DNA of 64,000 bases from Ruegeria sp. HKCCD8929 (GTDB taxonomy: Bacteria > Pseudomonadota > Alphaproteobacteria > Rhodobacterales > Rhodobacteraceae): NCBI RefSeq assembly GCF_013031405.1, contig NZ_WPZY01000012.1, positions 87,523-151,522 on the forward strand, given 5' to 3'. The position numbers were made by a program, and so were the translations under genes. Below are positions 7,873 to 16,074 of the stretch, piece after piece. The notes beneath the pieces are model-generated. The model did no database searches and was not told the DNA's origin. It saw only the letters and a program-made list of their open reading frames with translations. Positions within the stretch are counted from its first letter, which is position 1. Every line of letters begins with the position of its first letter.

Positions 7873-8610
7873 ATGTTTGATTTGACCGGAAAGAACGCGC
7901 TTATTACCGGCGCCTCTGGCGGGATCGGCGGCGATATCGCCCGGGCGCTGCATGACGCCGGTGCGTCCGTCGGCCTGTCGGGCACGCGGGTCGAGCCGTT
8001 GCAGGCGCTGGCGGACGAGCTGGGTGAGCGCGCTCATGTATTACCCTGCAATCTCGGTGATAAGGAGGCGGTCGAGGCGCTGCCAAAACAGGCGGCCGAG
8101 GCCATGGGCTCGGTCGATATCCTGGTCAACAATGCGGGGATCACGCGGGACAACCTGTTCATGCGGATGTCGGACGACGAATGGCAGAGCGTGATCGACG
8201 TCAACATGACCGCGACCATGAAGCTGTGCAAAGGCGTCATTCGCGGGATGATGAAGGCCCGCTGGGGCCGGATCATCAACATCTCGTCCGTCGTGGGCGC
8301 CATCGGCAACCCCGGGCAGGCGAACTATGCGGCCTCCAAAGCCGGGATGGTGGGCTTTTCCAAGGCGTTGGCGCATGAGGTGGCGACGCGGGGAATCACC
8401 GTGAACGCCGTGGCGCCGGGCTTTATCACCACTGCGATGACCGAAAAGCTGACCGAAGAGCAGAAGGCTGGCCTGCTGAGCCAGGTCCCGGCGGGCCGGA
8501 TGGGCGAGCCGGACGAGATCGCTGCTGCGGTGGTGTATCTTGCAAGCCCCGAGGCGGCCTATGTGACCGGCTCTACCTTGCATGTGAATGGCGGTATGGC
8601 CATGTTGTAG
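7873..8610 (+). CDS. fabG: 3-oxoacyl-[acyl-carrier-protein] reductase
   Basis: NADPH-dependent reduction of 3-oxoacyl-ACP in fatty acid synthesis. At 245 residues it is a standard short-chain dehydrogenase: cofactor motif TGASGGIGGDIA near residue 14, NNAG in ILVNNAGITRDN, catalytic Ser in NISSVVG, the YxxxK pair in ANYAASKAGMVGFSKAL, and the FabG-type end YVTGSTLHVNGGMAM. A ribosome site AAGGGAACAGAG precedes the ATG. It follows fabD by 59 bp and is separated from acpP by a terminator-like hairpin. Confidence 0.97.
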   Translation: MFDLTGKNALITGASGGIGGDIARALHDAGASVGLSGTRVEPLQALADELGERAHVLPCNLGDKEAVEALPKQAAEAMGSVDILVNNAGITRDNLFMRMSDDEWQSVIDVNMTATMKLCKGVIRGMMKARWGRIINISSVVGAIGNPGQANYAASKAGMVGFSKALAHEVATRGITVNAVAPGFITTAMTEKLTEEQKAGLLSQVPAGRMGEPDEIAAAVVYLASPEAAYVTGSTLHVNGGMAML

Positions 8611-8638
8611 GCGCAATCGGGGGCAAATGGGAAAGCGT

Positions 8639-8666
8639 TTGCCTCTCGCGTCGACTGTGTTATAGG
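8639..8666 (+). promoter_or_regulatory. Candidate sigma-70 promoter for acpP
   Basis: TTGCCT at 8639-8644 and TATAGG at 8661-8666 are 16 bp apart, downstream of the fabG stop. The start site would be near 8673, before the hairpin at 8683-8706, so acpP mRNA from it would carry that hairpin in its leader. acpP usually needs far more transcript than fabD or fabG, so its own promoter is plausible. Confidence 0.5.
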
Positions 8667-8682
8667 CGGCGCATGTTTGCGG

Positions 8683-8706
8683 AAACCGATCCGGGGGATC
8701 GGTTTT
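8683..8706 (+). terminator. Terminator-like hairpin between fabG and acpP
   Basis: AAACCGATCC and GGATCGGTTT form a 10-bp stem around a GGG loop, followed by TCACC. It could end the fabD-fabG transcript, or act as an attenuator if acpP starts at the promoter just upstream. The T-run is short. Confidence 0.6.
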
Positions 8707-8817
8707 CACCTTCCCGGTCAGCCGGGACCCAAACCGCCCGGATCGGGCAAACCAAAGCCACCCCGAGCGGGCAAGGGCAGAACCGGGCAGAGCGCCCTGA
8801 AGGAATGAGGAATTGAT

Positions 8818-9051
8818 ATGAGCGACGTCGCAGATCGCGTGAAAAAGATCGTGGTTGAGCACCTGGGTGTCGAAGAGGACAAAGTGACCGAGAACGCGTC
8901 CTTCATCGACGATCTGGGCGCTGACAGCCTGGACACCGTGGAACTGGTGATGGCTTTTGAGGAAGAGTTCGGCATCGAAATCCCGGATGACGCAGCCGAA
9001 ACCATCCAAACCTTCGGCGACGCCGTGAAATTCATCACCGAAGCTTCCTGA
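8818..9051 (+). CDS. acpP: acyl carrier protein
   Basis: A 77-residue carrier that holds growing fatty acyl chains on a 4'-phosphopantetheine arm. The attachment site is Ser37 in [17 protein letters not shown], and the fold is the usual short four-helix bundle with a strongly acidic helix II. AGGAATGAGGAATTGAT gives a good ribosome site. It also supplies acyl groups for LuxI-type AHL synthases, such as the one at the start of this window. A strong terminator follows it. Confidence 0.98.
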   Translation: MSDVADRVKKIVVEHLGVEEDKVTENASFIDDLGADSLDTVELVMAFEEEFGIEIPDDAAETIQTFGDAVKFITEAS

Positions 9052-9072
9052 GTTTCGAGTGTGACCTTTTGG

Positions 9073-9105
9073 CGGCGCTTCCGGCCTTCGGAGGCGCCGT
9101 TTTTC
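9073..9105 (+). terminator. Rho-independent terminator of acpP
   Basis: CGGCGC and GGCGCCG close a hairpin that also pairs CCG with CGG inside; TTTTTCTTT follows directly. It lies 21 bp past the acpP stop. Confidence 0.9.
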
Positions 9106-9188
9106 TTTGCCCGCCTGAATAATTCTTGCACGGATACGGCTGTCTCTGCACTCTGGTTCTGAGGCAGAAGACAAAAAACGGGCAGGGC

Positions 9189-9728
9189 ATGATCAGAACC
9201 ATCCCGATGATCAATACCGCGCGGCTGACGCTTTGTGCGATGCGGCCCGAGGATTTCACGCGCTATGCCGAGATCTGGAGCAACCCTTGCGTGGTCCGGC
9301 ATATCGGCAAGGAGCCACGCTCGCGAAGTGAGGCGTGGGATGCGTTCTTGCGCAATGCGGGCCATTGGCAGATGACCGGGTTCGGGCAATGGGCGGTGCT
9401 GCAGCAATCCGACCGCCAGATGATCGGGCAGGCGGGTTTCTTTTACACCCACAGGGCCTTGGGCGAGGATTTCGACCAGTTCCCCGAAGCCGGTTGGGTG
9501 CTGGCGCCCGAGGTGCAAGGGCAGGGGCTTGGCTATGAGGCGGCGCAGGCGGCCCATGACTGGTTCGACCGGATCATGCCGGGGCCCCTGGTGGCGCTGG
9601 TTGACGGCGAAAACACCGCGTCCCAGCGGCTGGCCGGTAAGCTGGGATACCATCTGCTGCGCGAGGCCGAATATGGCGGCAGCCCCGTGCATTTGTTTCG
9701 CCGTGACCGTCCGCCCGATCGGCGGTGA
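9189..9728 (+). CDS. GNAT family N-acetyltransferase (RimJ/RimL-like)
   Basis: A 179-residue acetyl-CoA-dependent transferase of the RimJ/RimL type; the acceptor is unknown. It begins MINTARLTLCAMRPEDFTRYAEIWSN-like sequence (read in parts) typical of this subfamily. The acetyl-CoA loop appears as VQGQGLGYEAAQAAHDW near residue 115, followed by NTASQRLAGKLGYHLL. The start at 9189 was preferred over an earlier frame opening because the family begins about here; GGGCAGGGC gives a weak ribosome site. It sits between acpP and a HisA-like gene inside the fatty acid block, on the same strand. Confidence 0.88.
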   Translation: MIRTIPMINTARLTLCAMRPEDFTRYAEIWSNPCVVRHIGKEPRSRSEAWDAFLRNAGHWQMTGFGQWAVLQQSDRQMIGQAGFFYTHRALGEDFDQFPEAGWVLAPEVQGQGLGYEAAQAAHDWFDRIMPGPLVALVDGENTASQRLAGKLGYHLLREAEYGGSPVHLFRRDRPPDRR

Positions 9729-9850
9729 AACGCCTCAGGGATTTGCGCGCCGCAAATGGCGCAAACGATGCCGAAACTGGGTGATGAGCCCGATTCCCTC
9801 CGCGCTATGGTATGCTCGAATCCCGTGGCTTTGAGCGGAGGAACAGGCCC

Positions 9851-10594
9851 ATGATGATTTACCCAACGATGGAGCTGCAGCAGGGGCGATGCGTGACCCT
9901 GGACAAGGGCCGGCTGGACGCAGCGATGTTGTGGCATGTGGATCCGGTTGAAACCGCGCGCAGCTGGGCTGCGGCGGGTGCCGAATGGATGCACCTGACC
10001 GATTTCGATGCGATCGAGGGCCGCGACACAAATGCCGGACTGGTCGAAGAGATCATTCGCGCCGCCGAGATCCCGGTACAGCTGGGCGGCGGTATGCGCA
10101 GCCGCGAAACGATCGAACACTGGATCGACAAGGGCGTGGGCCGCGTCGTGATCGGCACTCTGGCGGCGCTCGATCCTGAACTGGTCAAGGAACTGGCCAA
10201 GCGGCACCCGGATCAGATCGTATTGTCCGTCGATGTCTGGAAAGGCCGGGTGATGACCGAGGGCTGGCGCAACTCCAGCGCGTTCACGCCGGAGGCCTTC
10301 CTGGACGCCTATGGCGATGCGCCTTTTGCGGCCGTCATCGTCACCGATATCGACAGCGACATGGAGGATGTCGAGGCGCAGCTGGGCCTGATCTCGGGTC
10401 TGGCCGCCAAGGCACGCACGCCGGTCATTGCCAGCGGTGTTGTGCGGTCGGTCGATGACATCTCGCGGCTTGCCTATATCCACAACATCTCGGGAGCGCT
10501 GGCAGGCCGGTCGCTGTTCCGCAAGACGCTGGATCTGGGCGAGGCGTTGGAGGTGGCCAAAGGCGCGCACGAGCCGGTGGCGCAGTTCCAATAG
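9851..10594 (+). CDS. HisA-like (beta/alpha)8 barrel protein with altered catalytic position
   Basis: A 247-residue protein of the HisA/HisF family; HisA isomerises ProFAR in histidine synthesis. The barrel runs full length with phosphate-binding Gly motifs (PVQLGGGMRSRETIEHWI, GVGRVVIGTLA, VIASGVVRSVDDISRL). The catalytic Asp at the end of strand 5 is kept (LSVDVWKGRVMTEGW). At strand 1 HisA has a catalytic Asp in a PAIDL-type motif, whereas this protein reads PTMELQQGRCV, with Glu there. It sits among fatty acid genes rather than with his genes. So it may be a paralogue with a changed substrate rather than the housekeeping HisA. Confidence 0.8.
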   Translation: MMIYPTMELQQGRCVTLDKGRLDAAMLWHVDPVETARSWAAAGAEWMHLTDFDAIEGRDTNAGLVEEIIRAAEIPVQLGGGMRSRETIEHWIDKGVGRVVIGTLAALDPELVKELAKRHPDQIVLSVDVWKGRVMTEGWRNSSAFTPEAFLDAYGDAPFAAVIVTDIDSDMEDVEAQLGLISGLAAKARTPVIASGVVRSVDDISRLAYIHNISGALAGRSLFRKTLDLGEALEVAKGAHEPVAQFQ

Positions 10595-10673
10595 GCCAGG
10601 TCGCATCGCCGTCGCGCGGGCAGGCGCGGGCGGCGCGCACGGCGACAAGGACGGCGCCGACATTTCCGACTTT

Positions 10674-10709
10674 GCTGTGGGCCGGGGCAGGGATGCTCCG
10701 GCCCACAGC
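10674..10709. terminator. Strong GC-rich hairpin before fabF
   Basis: GCTGTGGGCCGG and CCGGCCCACAGC are a perfect 12-bp inverted repeat with a 12-nt loop, 80 bp after the HisA-like gene. Only CTTTG follows, so it is a weak classical terminator. It may instead be a REP-like element or protect mRNA. Confidence 0.5.
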
Positions 10710-10835
10710 CTTTGAACCGACGGGCCGTCCGGTGGCTGAAAAGCGCTGAGGGCAAAACCGCCCAAGCTCTTGCCCCCGGCCCCCCGGGCGGGGTATGAGC
10801 GGTTCTCGAACACCAAGCAGGCAAGAGGCACTTTC

Positions 10836-12101
10836 ATGCGCAGAGTCGTTGTAACCGGGCTGGGATTGGTCACACCTTTGGCCAGCGGGGTCGAAGAGAG
10901 CTGGTCTCGGCTGCTGGCCGGGGAGTCGGGCGCGGGTCCGATCACCCTGTTCGATGCCGAGGCAAGCGGGGTCGCCACGACCTATGCCTGCGAAGTTCCC
11001 CGCGGGGACGGGTCGGACGGCACCTTCAATCCCGACGACTGGATGCCGCCGAAAGAGCAGCGCAAGATCGAGGATTTCATCCTGTATTCGATTGCGGCCG
11101 CCGAAATGGCCTGCAAGGACGCCGACTGGATGCCGGAGGATGAGGATGCGCGCCTGCGCACCGGCGTGATGATCGGATCGGGCATCGGCGGACTGGGCTC
11201 GATTGCCGAGACCGCCAACCTGATCAGGGATCGCGGCCCGCGCCGTGTGTCGCCGTTCTTCATCCCCGGCGCGTTGATCAACCTGGCCTCGGGTCAGGTG
11301 TCGATCAGGTTTGGCTTCAAAGGTCCGAACCACTCGGTGGTGACGGCGTGCTCGACCGGCGCGCACGCGATTGGCGATGCCAGCCGTTTGATCCGGCTGG
11401 GCGATGCGGATGTCATGGTTGCAGGTGGCGGCGAGGGCTGCATCTGCGAGATCGGCATCGCCGGTTTCAACTCCTGCAAGGCGCTGTCGACCAAATATGC
11501 CGACAATCCCAAGGGCGCCAGCCGCCCCTATGACGTCGACCGCGACGGGTTTGTCATGGGCGAGGGCGCGGGCATCGTGGTGCTGGAGGAATATGAACAC
11601 GCCAAGGCGCGCGGCGCCAAGATCTATGCCGAGGTGCTGGGCTATGGCATGTCGGGCGACGCCTATCACATCACTGCACCGTCCGAGGATGGCGACGGGG
11701 CCGAACGCTCGATGAAAGCGGCGCTGCGCAGTGCGGGGCTGGAGCCGAAGGATGTGGATTACATCAACGCCCACGGCACGTCGACCATGGCCGATACCAT
11801 CGAGCTGGGCGCGGTCGAGCGGCTGCTGGGCGATCACGCGGGCAACGCGACCATGTCCTCGACCAAATCGGCCACGGGGCACCTGCTGGGCGCGGCTGGC
11901 GCGATTGAGGCGATCTTCTCGATCCTCGCGATCCGCGATCAGGTGGCGCCGCCGACGATCAACCTGGACAATCCGGCGGTTGAGACACCGATTGATCTGG
12001 CCCCCAATGCCAAGCGCGAGCGCGAGATCAATGTGGCCCTGTCGAACTCGTTCGGTTTTGGCGGCACCAATGCGAGCGTGATTTTCGGAAAGGCCGGTTA
12101 A
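10836..12101 (+). CDS. fabF: beta-ketoacyl-ACP synthase II
   Basis: Condenses malonyl-ACP with acyl-ACP to elongate fatty acids. The 421-residue form starts at 10836 after AAGAGG with the family opening MRRVVVTGLGLVTPLASGVE. The catalytic triad is visible: Cys172 in VVTACSTGAHAIGDA, His in YINAHGTSTMADT and His in KSATGHLLGAAGAIEA. The end reads NSFGFGGTNASVIF. The stop codon directly abuts the mltG ATG, so the two are probably translated from one mRNA. Confidence 0.97.
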   Translation: MRRVVVTGLGLVTPLASGVEESWSRLLAGESGAGPITLFDAEASGVATTYACEVPRGDGSDGTFNPDDWMPPKEQRKIEDFILYSIAAAEMACKDADWMPEDEDARLRTGVMIGSGIGGLGSIAETANLIRDRGPRRVSPFFIPGALINLASGQVSIRFGFKGPNHSVVTACSTGAHAIGDASRLIRLGDADVMVAGGGEGCICEIGIAGFNSCKALSTKYADNPKGASRPYDVDRDGFVMGEGAGIVVLEEYEHAKARGAKIYAEVLGYGMSGDAYHITAPSEDGDGAERSMKAALRSAGLEPKDVDYINAHGTSTMADTIELGAVERLLGDHAGNATMSSTKSATGHLLGAAGAIEAIFSILAIRDQVAPPTINLDNPAVETPIDLAPNAKREREINVALSNSFGFGGTNASVIFGKAG

Positions 12102-13262
12102 ATGTGGCGCGCGCTTGCTTCGAACATGCTGACCGTTCTGGCGGTCGGCCTGTTCCTGATGGCCGGTGTGATCCTGTGGGGGCAGGCGCAGTACACAGCC
12201 CAAGGACCGCTGGACAGCGCCATCTGCCTGCGGGTGGAAAGTGGCTCGAACATGAGCCGGGTCAGCCGTGATCTGGAAGAACAGGGCGCGGTGACCAGCG
12301 CGACGATCTTCCGGTTGGGCGCGAATTATGCCAACAAATCCAGTCAGTTGAAAGCGGGCAGCTTTCTTGTGCGCGAAAGCGCGACGATGGAGGAGATCGT
12401 CGATCAGGTGACCCGTGGCGGTGCCAGCACCTGCGGCACCGAGATCGTTTATCGCATCGGCGTGACCCGCAGTACGACGCTAGTGCGCGAGCTTGATCCG
12501 GCCTCGCTGGAATTTGTTGAGATCGCATCGTTCAACCCGGCCGAAGATGAGGTGCCTGCTGCCTATACCGAGAAGCGGGGCGAGCGGGATACCCGGTACC
12601 GGATCGCGATGGCCGAGGGGGTGACCTCGTGGCAGGTGGTTGAGGCGCTGAAGGGCATGGATGTGCTGGACGGCGAGGTGGCTGAGCTGCCCGCCGAGGG
12701 CGTGCTGGCGCCGGACAGCTATGAGGTCACGCCGGGCACGACACGTGCGGATTTGCTGCAAGATATGCAGGAAAAACAACAGCTTCGGGTGAACGCGGTT
12801 TGGGAGAGCCGCCAGGAGGGACTACCCCTGGCGAGCCCGGAGGAGATGCTGATCCTGGCCTCGATCATCGAGAAGGAGACCGGGTTGCCGGAGGAGCGCG
12901 GGCAGGTGGCCAGCGTGTTCATCAACCGGCTGGACCGGGGCATGAAGCTGCAGACGGACCCGACCGTGATCTACGGTGTTACCAAGGGGCAGGGCGTGCT
13001 GGGACGTGGGCTGCGTCAGAGTGAACTTCGCCGGGCAACGCCTTGGAATACCTATCTGATTGACGGGTTACCGCCGACGCCGATTGCCAATCCCGGGCTG
13101 GCGAGTCTTGAGGCGGCAGTGGCGCCGGAACAGACGGATTTCGTGTTCTTCGTCGCCGACGGAACAGGCGGTCATGCCTTTGCCGAGACGCTGGAAGAGC
13201 ACAACCGCAACGTCGCCAAATGGCGCGAGATCGAGGCGCAGCGTCAGAGCGAGGGGAACTGA
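12102..13262 (+). CDS. mltG: endolytic murein transglycosylase MltG (YceG)
   Basis: A membrane-anchored enzyme that cuts nascent glycan strands and sets their length. At 386 residues it has one N-terminal membrane helix (LTVLAVGLFLMAGVILWG), a LysM-like segment, and the catalytic domain with the conserved Glu in ILASIIEKETGLPEERGQVA, FINRLDRGMKLQTDPTVIYG and the family end TPWNTYLIDGLPPTPIANPG. The start codon follows the fabF stop without a gap. fabF-mltG pairing is common in bacteria. Confidence 0.96.
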   Translation: MWRALASNMLTVLAVGLFLMAGVILWGQAQYTAQGPLDSAICLRVESGSNMSRVSRDLEEQGAVTSATIFRLGANYANKSSQLKAGSFLVRESATMEEIVDQVTRGGASTCGTEIVYRIGVTRSTTLVRELDPASLEFVEIASFNPAEDEVPAAYTEKRGERDTRYRIAMAEGVTSWQVVEALKGMDVLDGEVAELPAEGVLAPDSYEVTPGTTRADLLQDMQEKQQLRVNAVWESRQEGLPLASPEEMLILASIIEKETGLPEERGQVASVFINRLDRGMKLQTDPTVIYGVTKGQGVLGRGLRQSELRRATPWNTYLIDGLPPTPIANPGLASLEAAVAPEQTDFVFFVADGTGGHAFAETLEEHNRNVAKWREIEAQRQSEGN

Positions 13263-13405
13263 CCCCGCCTGCCGGGATCTTCCGGTTTGTACTGGGTTTT
13301 GAGGGCGGGTTGTCCGGTTTGTACAACGGGGCACCATGGCGGAGCGTGGGTTGATCGCGGCCATTGCAGTGCCAGAGGTTCAGCTCCTGACGAAGTGAGA
13401 CTGCT

Positions 13406-15418
13406 CTAATCCGGCGTTTTGCCTTCGGGCGAAGCGGCGGGGATTTGAAATGACTCTGCGGGCAGGTCTGCTGCGCGCCGTGCGTGGGCTTGAGTGTAAG
13501 CGCCCTCAAGGTACCGCGTGTGGGCCGTCGTGTCGAAAAGCGGGCAGGTCAGCCGGTTGGAAGCGAGCCGGTCACGGATTGCCCGCAGCTTGTCGGGATC
13601 AGTGGCCAGCGCCAAGGCGAGGCTTTCGTAATCCGCGTCGCTGGTGGTGATCATCTCCGGTAGGCCCGCCGCTGTCAGTACGCTGGCGGCGACGCGGGCG
13701 GAGAACTGGTCTCCGATCCGGGTCAGAACCGGCAACCCGGCCCAAAGCGCATCGACCGCAGTTGTGTGTGCATTATAGGCAAAGGTGTCGAGGAACAGAT
13801 CCGCCAGACGGTGTCGGGCCAGATGTTGCGGGTTGGGCATCCTGTCGGCGAACACCAGCCGCGTGTCGTCCACCCCGTGCGCCCGGGTGGTGTGACGCAG
13901 GTTGCGCTCGGCCCGTTCGCTTGTCCTGAGCAGCCACAATACGCTGCCGGGTGTTCGGGAGAGCAGCCGCATCCAGATTGCGAAGACGCGGGGGCAGATC
14001 TTGTAGCTGTTGTTGAAGCAGCAGAAGACGAAGGCGTTTTCCGGCAAGCTGTGCTCGGCCCGGGTTTGGGGGTCATCCGAGATCGGACGGTTGCGGTCGC
14101 TGGGAAAATAGCTGTGGGGCAGGGATATGACCGCCTCGGAAAAGCTGTCCTGCCGGTCGGGCGGCAAGACCGTGCCATCGGCGATCACGTAGTCGATATA
14201 GCGGGCTCCGGTGGTGCCCGGATAGCCGAGCCAAGCGATCTGTGTTGGGGCCAGCCGGCGGGAAAACAGCGCGGCCCGGTTGTGTCGGGTATAGCCCATC
14301 AGGTCGATGGCAATATCAAGCCCGTCCTCGCGCGCCAGTGCGGCGGCCTGCGCATCGGACAGGCCGCTGATGTCGTGGAACCGGTCGAAATGAGCGCTGA
14401 CCTTGTCCCGCATCGCGTCGGTGCAGCCTGTGAGCGCATAGGCAAAAAGCGTGAAGCGGGATTTGTCATGGGCGGCCAGCGTGCCGGTCAGCAGATGCGC
14501 GGCGGCGTGATCGCGGAAATCCGCGGACACATAGCCGATGCGCAGTTTCCTGTCCTCGCTTCCGCCACGGGCGGGCAGGGCCGGGGCGGGGTGGCCGATG
14601 CTCTGCTGCACATGAGCCATGGATCGCTGTTTTTGCCGGGCGGGGTGATCCTCGAGCGCCAATGTGCTGAACGGGGGCGCGGCTTGGCCTGTGGTTCCCA
14701 GCGTTTCAAGCCGCGCATTCAGCCGCTCCATTTCGGTCCAGTCGCACAGGCCCGCCAGGTGATGCAGGGCTTGGACAAGGAACCGGTCGTTGTCGGGCGC
14801 CAGGGCATGGGCGCGCAGGAAATAATCGCGGGCCAGTTCGGGCTGCCCGGCATCCTGCAGGGTGAGGGCCAGGCCAAAACAGGTTTCGGCAGAGTGAGGC
14901 GCCTGATTGAGCGCCTGCCGCAGGCACGCGATCGCAGCCTCATGGTCGCCCATGCGGCGCAGCGCGTTGCCCTTGTTGACGAGGGCGTCGCAATACCCCG
15001 GCTGCCGGTTAAGCGCGGCGTCGAAACACTCGAGCGCCTTGGACCATTGGTGTTGCTCCTGCCGGAGATTGCCCAGATTGTTCCACGCCTTGACGTGATC
15101 CGGGTTCCGCTTGAGCACCGAGTGATATTGCGCTTCGGCGGCGTCGGAGTGGTTCATCGCCTGCAGCGTCACGGCGAGGTTGTAGCGCGCGGTGACGTCA
15201 TCGGGACACAGCGTGAGCGCCTGTTCGTAGCACTTTGCCGCGACTTGCAGCTCACCCAGTATCTTGGAGACGTTCCCCAGCGCGGTGCGGACCCGGGCGG
15301 TGTCCTGGGCGGGAAGGTCCTGGGATAGGACTTCGCGATAAAGATCGGCGGCCTCGCGGAAGTGACCGATACGCAGCCGCGCCTGGGCCCGGCGCATCAG
15401 AAGGTTGACGCTTGGCAT
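13406..15418 (-). CDS. TPR-repeat O-GlcNAc-transferase-like glycosyltransferase (GT41, SPINDLY-like)
   Basis: A 670-residue protein predicted to transfer a sugar, by analogy N-acetylglucosamine, to protein or another acceptor. The N-terminal 270 residues are tandem TPR units (for example AWNNLGNLRQEQHQWSKALE, DALVNKGNALRRMGDHEAAI). The C-terminal 400 are the OGT/SPY catalytic domain, starting LRIGYVSADFRDHAAAHLL, with IAIDLMGYTRHNR, QIAWLGYPGTTGARYIDY, FCCFNNSYKICPRVFAIW and LFLDTFAYNAHTTAVDALWA. The start at 15418 follows a GGGAGAGAC site; in-frame sequence upstream looks non-coding. It faces the GTA genes across a divergent 311-bp gap. Confidence 0.9.
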   Translation of the reverse strand: MPSVNLLMRRAQARLRIGHFREAADLYREVLSQDLPAQDTARVRTALGNVSKILGELQVAAKCYEQALTLCPDDVTARYNLAVTLQAMNHSDAAEAQYHSVLKRNPDHVKAWNNLGNLRQEQHQWSKALECFDAALNRQPGYCDALVNKGNALRRMGDHEAAIACLRQALNQAPHSAETCFGLALTLQDAGQPELARDYFLRAHALAPDNDRFLVQALHHLAGLCDWTEMERLNARLETLGTTGQAAPPFSTLALEDHPARQKQRSMAHVQQSIGHPAPALPARGGSEDRKLRIGYVSADFRDHAAAHLLTGTLAAHDKSRFTLFAYALTGCTDAMRDKVSAHFDRFHDISGLSDAQAAALAREDGLDIAIDLMGYTRHNRAALFSRRLAPTQIAWLGYPGTTGARYIDYVIADGTVLPPDRQDSFSEAVISLPHSYFPSDRNRPISDDPQTRAEHSLPENAFVFCCFNNSYKICPRVFAIWMRLLSRTPGSVLWLLRTSERAERNLRHTTRAHGVDDTRLVFADRMPNPQHLARHRLADLFLDTFAYNAHTTAVDALWAGLPVLTRIGDQFSARVAASVLTAAGLPEMITTSDADYESLALALATDPDKLRAIRDRLASNRLTCPLFDTTAHTRYLEGAYTQAHARRAADLPAESFQIPAASPEGKTPD

Positions 15419-15596
15419 GTCTCTCCCGCTATTTGGCTGCGGCCAATCGGCCCCCTGTTGGTGTCGGTATAACACTTTAGCGCGCGCGCAGTCTGCGGGT
15501 GTTTTGGTCCGGGCAGCGGTGGCTGGCCGTTTGGCGTGGATTAGGGATTTGTTAGGTATTTCAGCGCGTTGGGTGTTGCGCCTGTTGCGCGGAGGC

Positions 15597-15625
15597 TTGA
15601 CATTGCGGACGGTTTCGCGTATAAG
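15597..15625 (+). promoter_or_regulatory. Near-consensus sigma-70 promoter upstream of GTA genes
   Basis: TTGACA at 15597-15602 and TATAAG at 15620-15625 are separated by exactly 17 bp. This is the best promoter match noticed in the window. Its start site would be near 15632, about 100 bp before the small terminase gene. Confidence 0.8.
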
Positions 15626-15652
15626 TTGTGTCATGCTAGAAGAAGTGGGCGG

Positions 15653-15682
15653 CGGCCCCGGGGCGACCCGGTGGCCGTTTTT
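15653..15682 (+). terminator. Intrinsic terminator in the GTA leader
   Basis: CGGCC-CCGGG, loop GCGA, then CCCGG-T-GGCCG form a 10-bp GC-rich stem with a single bulged T, followed by TTTTTC. Transcripts from the promoter just upstream would be only about 50 nt if they stop here. It is either an attenuator for the GTA genes or the end of a tiny RNA. Confidence 0.8.
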
Positions 15683-15729
15683 CATTTCTCTCGTGCGGAA
15701 ATCACTCACGCATGAGGTCACGCACACAC

Positions 15730-16074
15730 ATGACTTTGATTACCCCGGAAGAGCGGATTTCGCGGACGGCTGACTTGTTGCAGTCGCTCGAGACGTCCAT
15801 TCGCGGTCTGCGGCAAGCGGCGGAAGACCTGCGCAAGCAGATCGAGACCGGGGAGGATGCAGATCTTGCTGGTTCAGCCAAGCAACTCGGTCAGGTCGAG
15901 GGACTGATCCGAAGTTGCCAGAAAGTGGAGACAAGCTTTGTCGAACATCATCACAGACAGGCCGGAATTGCCCAGGGGGGCTATGCGCTCGACCTTGAGC
16001 AGGCCCGATTTGAGATCGGGTGCAGGCTGGCTCGCCTCCGCCGATGCTGCGGTGCGGGAAAGGTTCCTGAGTGA
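15730..16074 (+). CDS. GTA small terminase-like protein (g1)
   Basis: A 114-residue protein matching in size, position and overlap the first gene of the RcGTA-type cluster, whose product acts as small terminase in DNA packaging. Residues about 8-45 form a likely coiled coil (ERISRTADLLQSLETSIRGL); the C-terminus is basic (RFEIGCRLARLRRCCGAG). The start at 15730 was taken because the encoded protein then begins MTLITPEERI; another ATG six codons upstream is possible. The downstream terminase gene overlaps its 3' end by 92 bp. Identification leans on context, since the family is poorly conserved. Confidence 0.75.
   Translation: MTLITPEERISRTADLLQSLETSIRGLRQAAEDLRKQIETGEDADLAGSAKQLGQVEGLIRSCQKVETSFVEHHHRQAGIAQGGYALDLEQARFEIGCRLARLRRCCGAGKVPE

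Larger units (their letters stand above)
15419..15729. other. Divergent intergenic region ahead of the GTA genes
   Basis: No coding sequence of its own. It contains a near-perfect sigma-70 promoter on the plus strand (15597-15625), a strong intrinsic terminator 28 bp further on (15653-15682), and then a short leader to the GTA small terminase gene. Nothing was recognised in 15419-15590 apart from the upstream region of the glycosyltransferase. Confidence 0.7.

Noticed and set aside
10425..12203. Long minus-strand frame opposite fabF and the HisA-like gene
   Set aside because: It spans two clear plus-strand genes and is His/Arg-rich without motifs; a high-GC shadow frame.
13766..15328. Plus-strand frame of about 520 codons opposite the TPR-glycosyltransferase
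   Set aside because: The minus-strand protein has clear TPR and GT41 motifs; the plus-strand reading does not.
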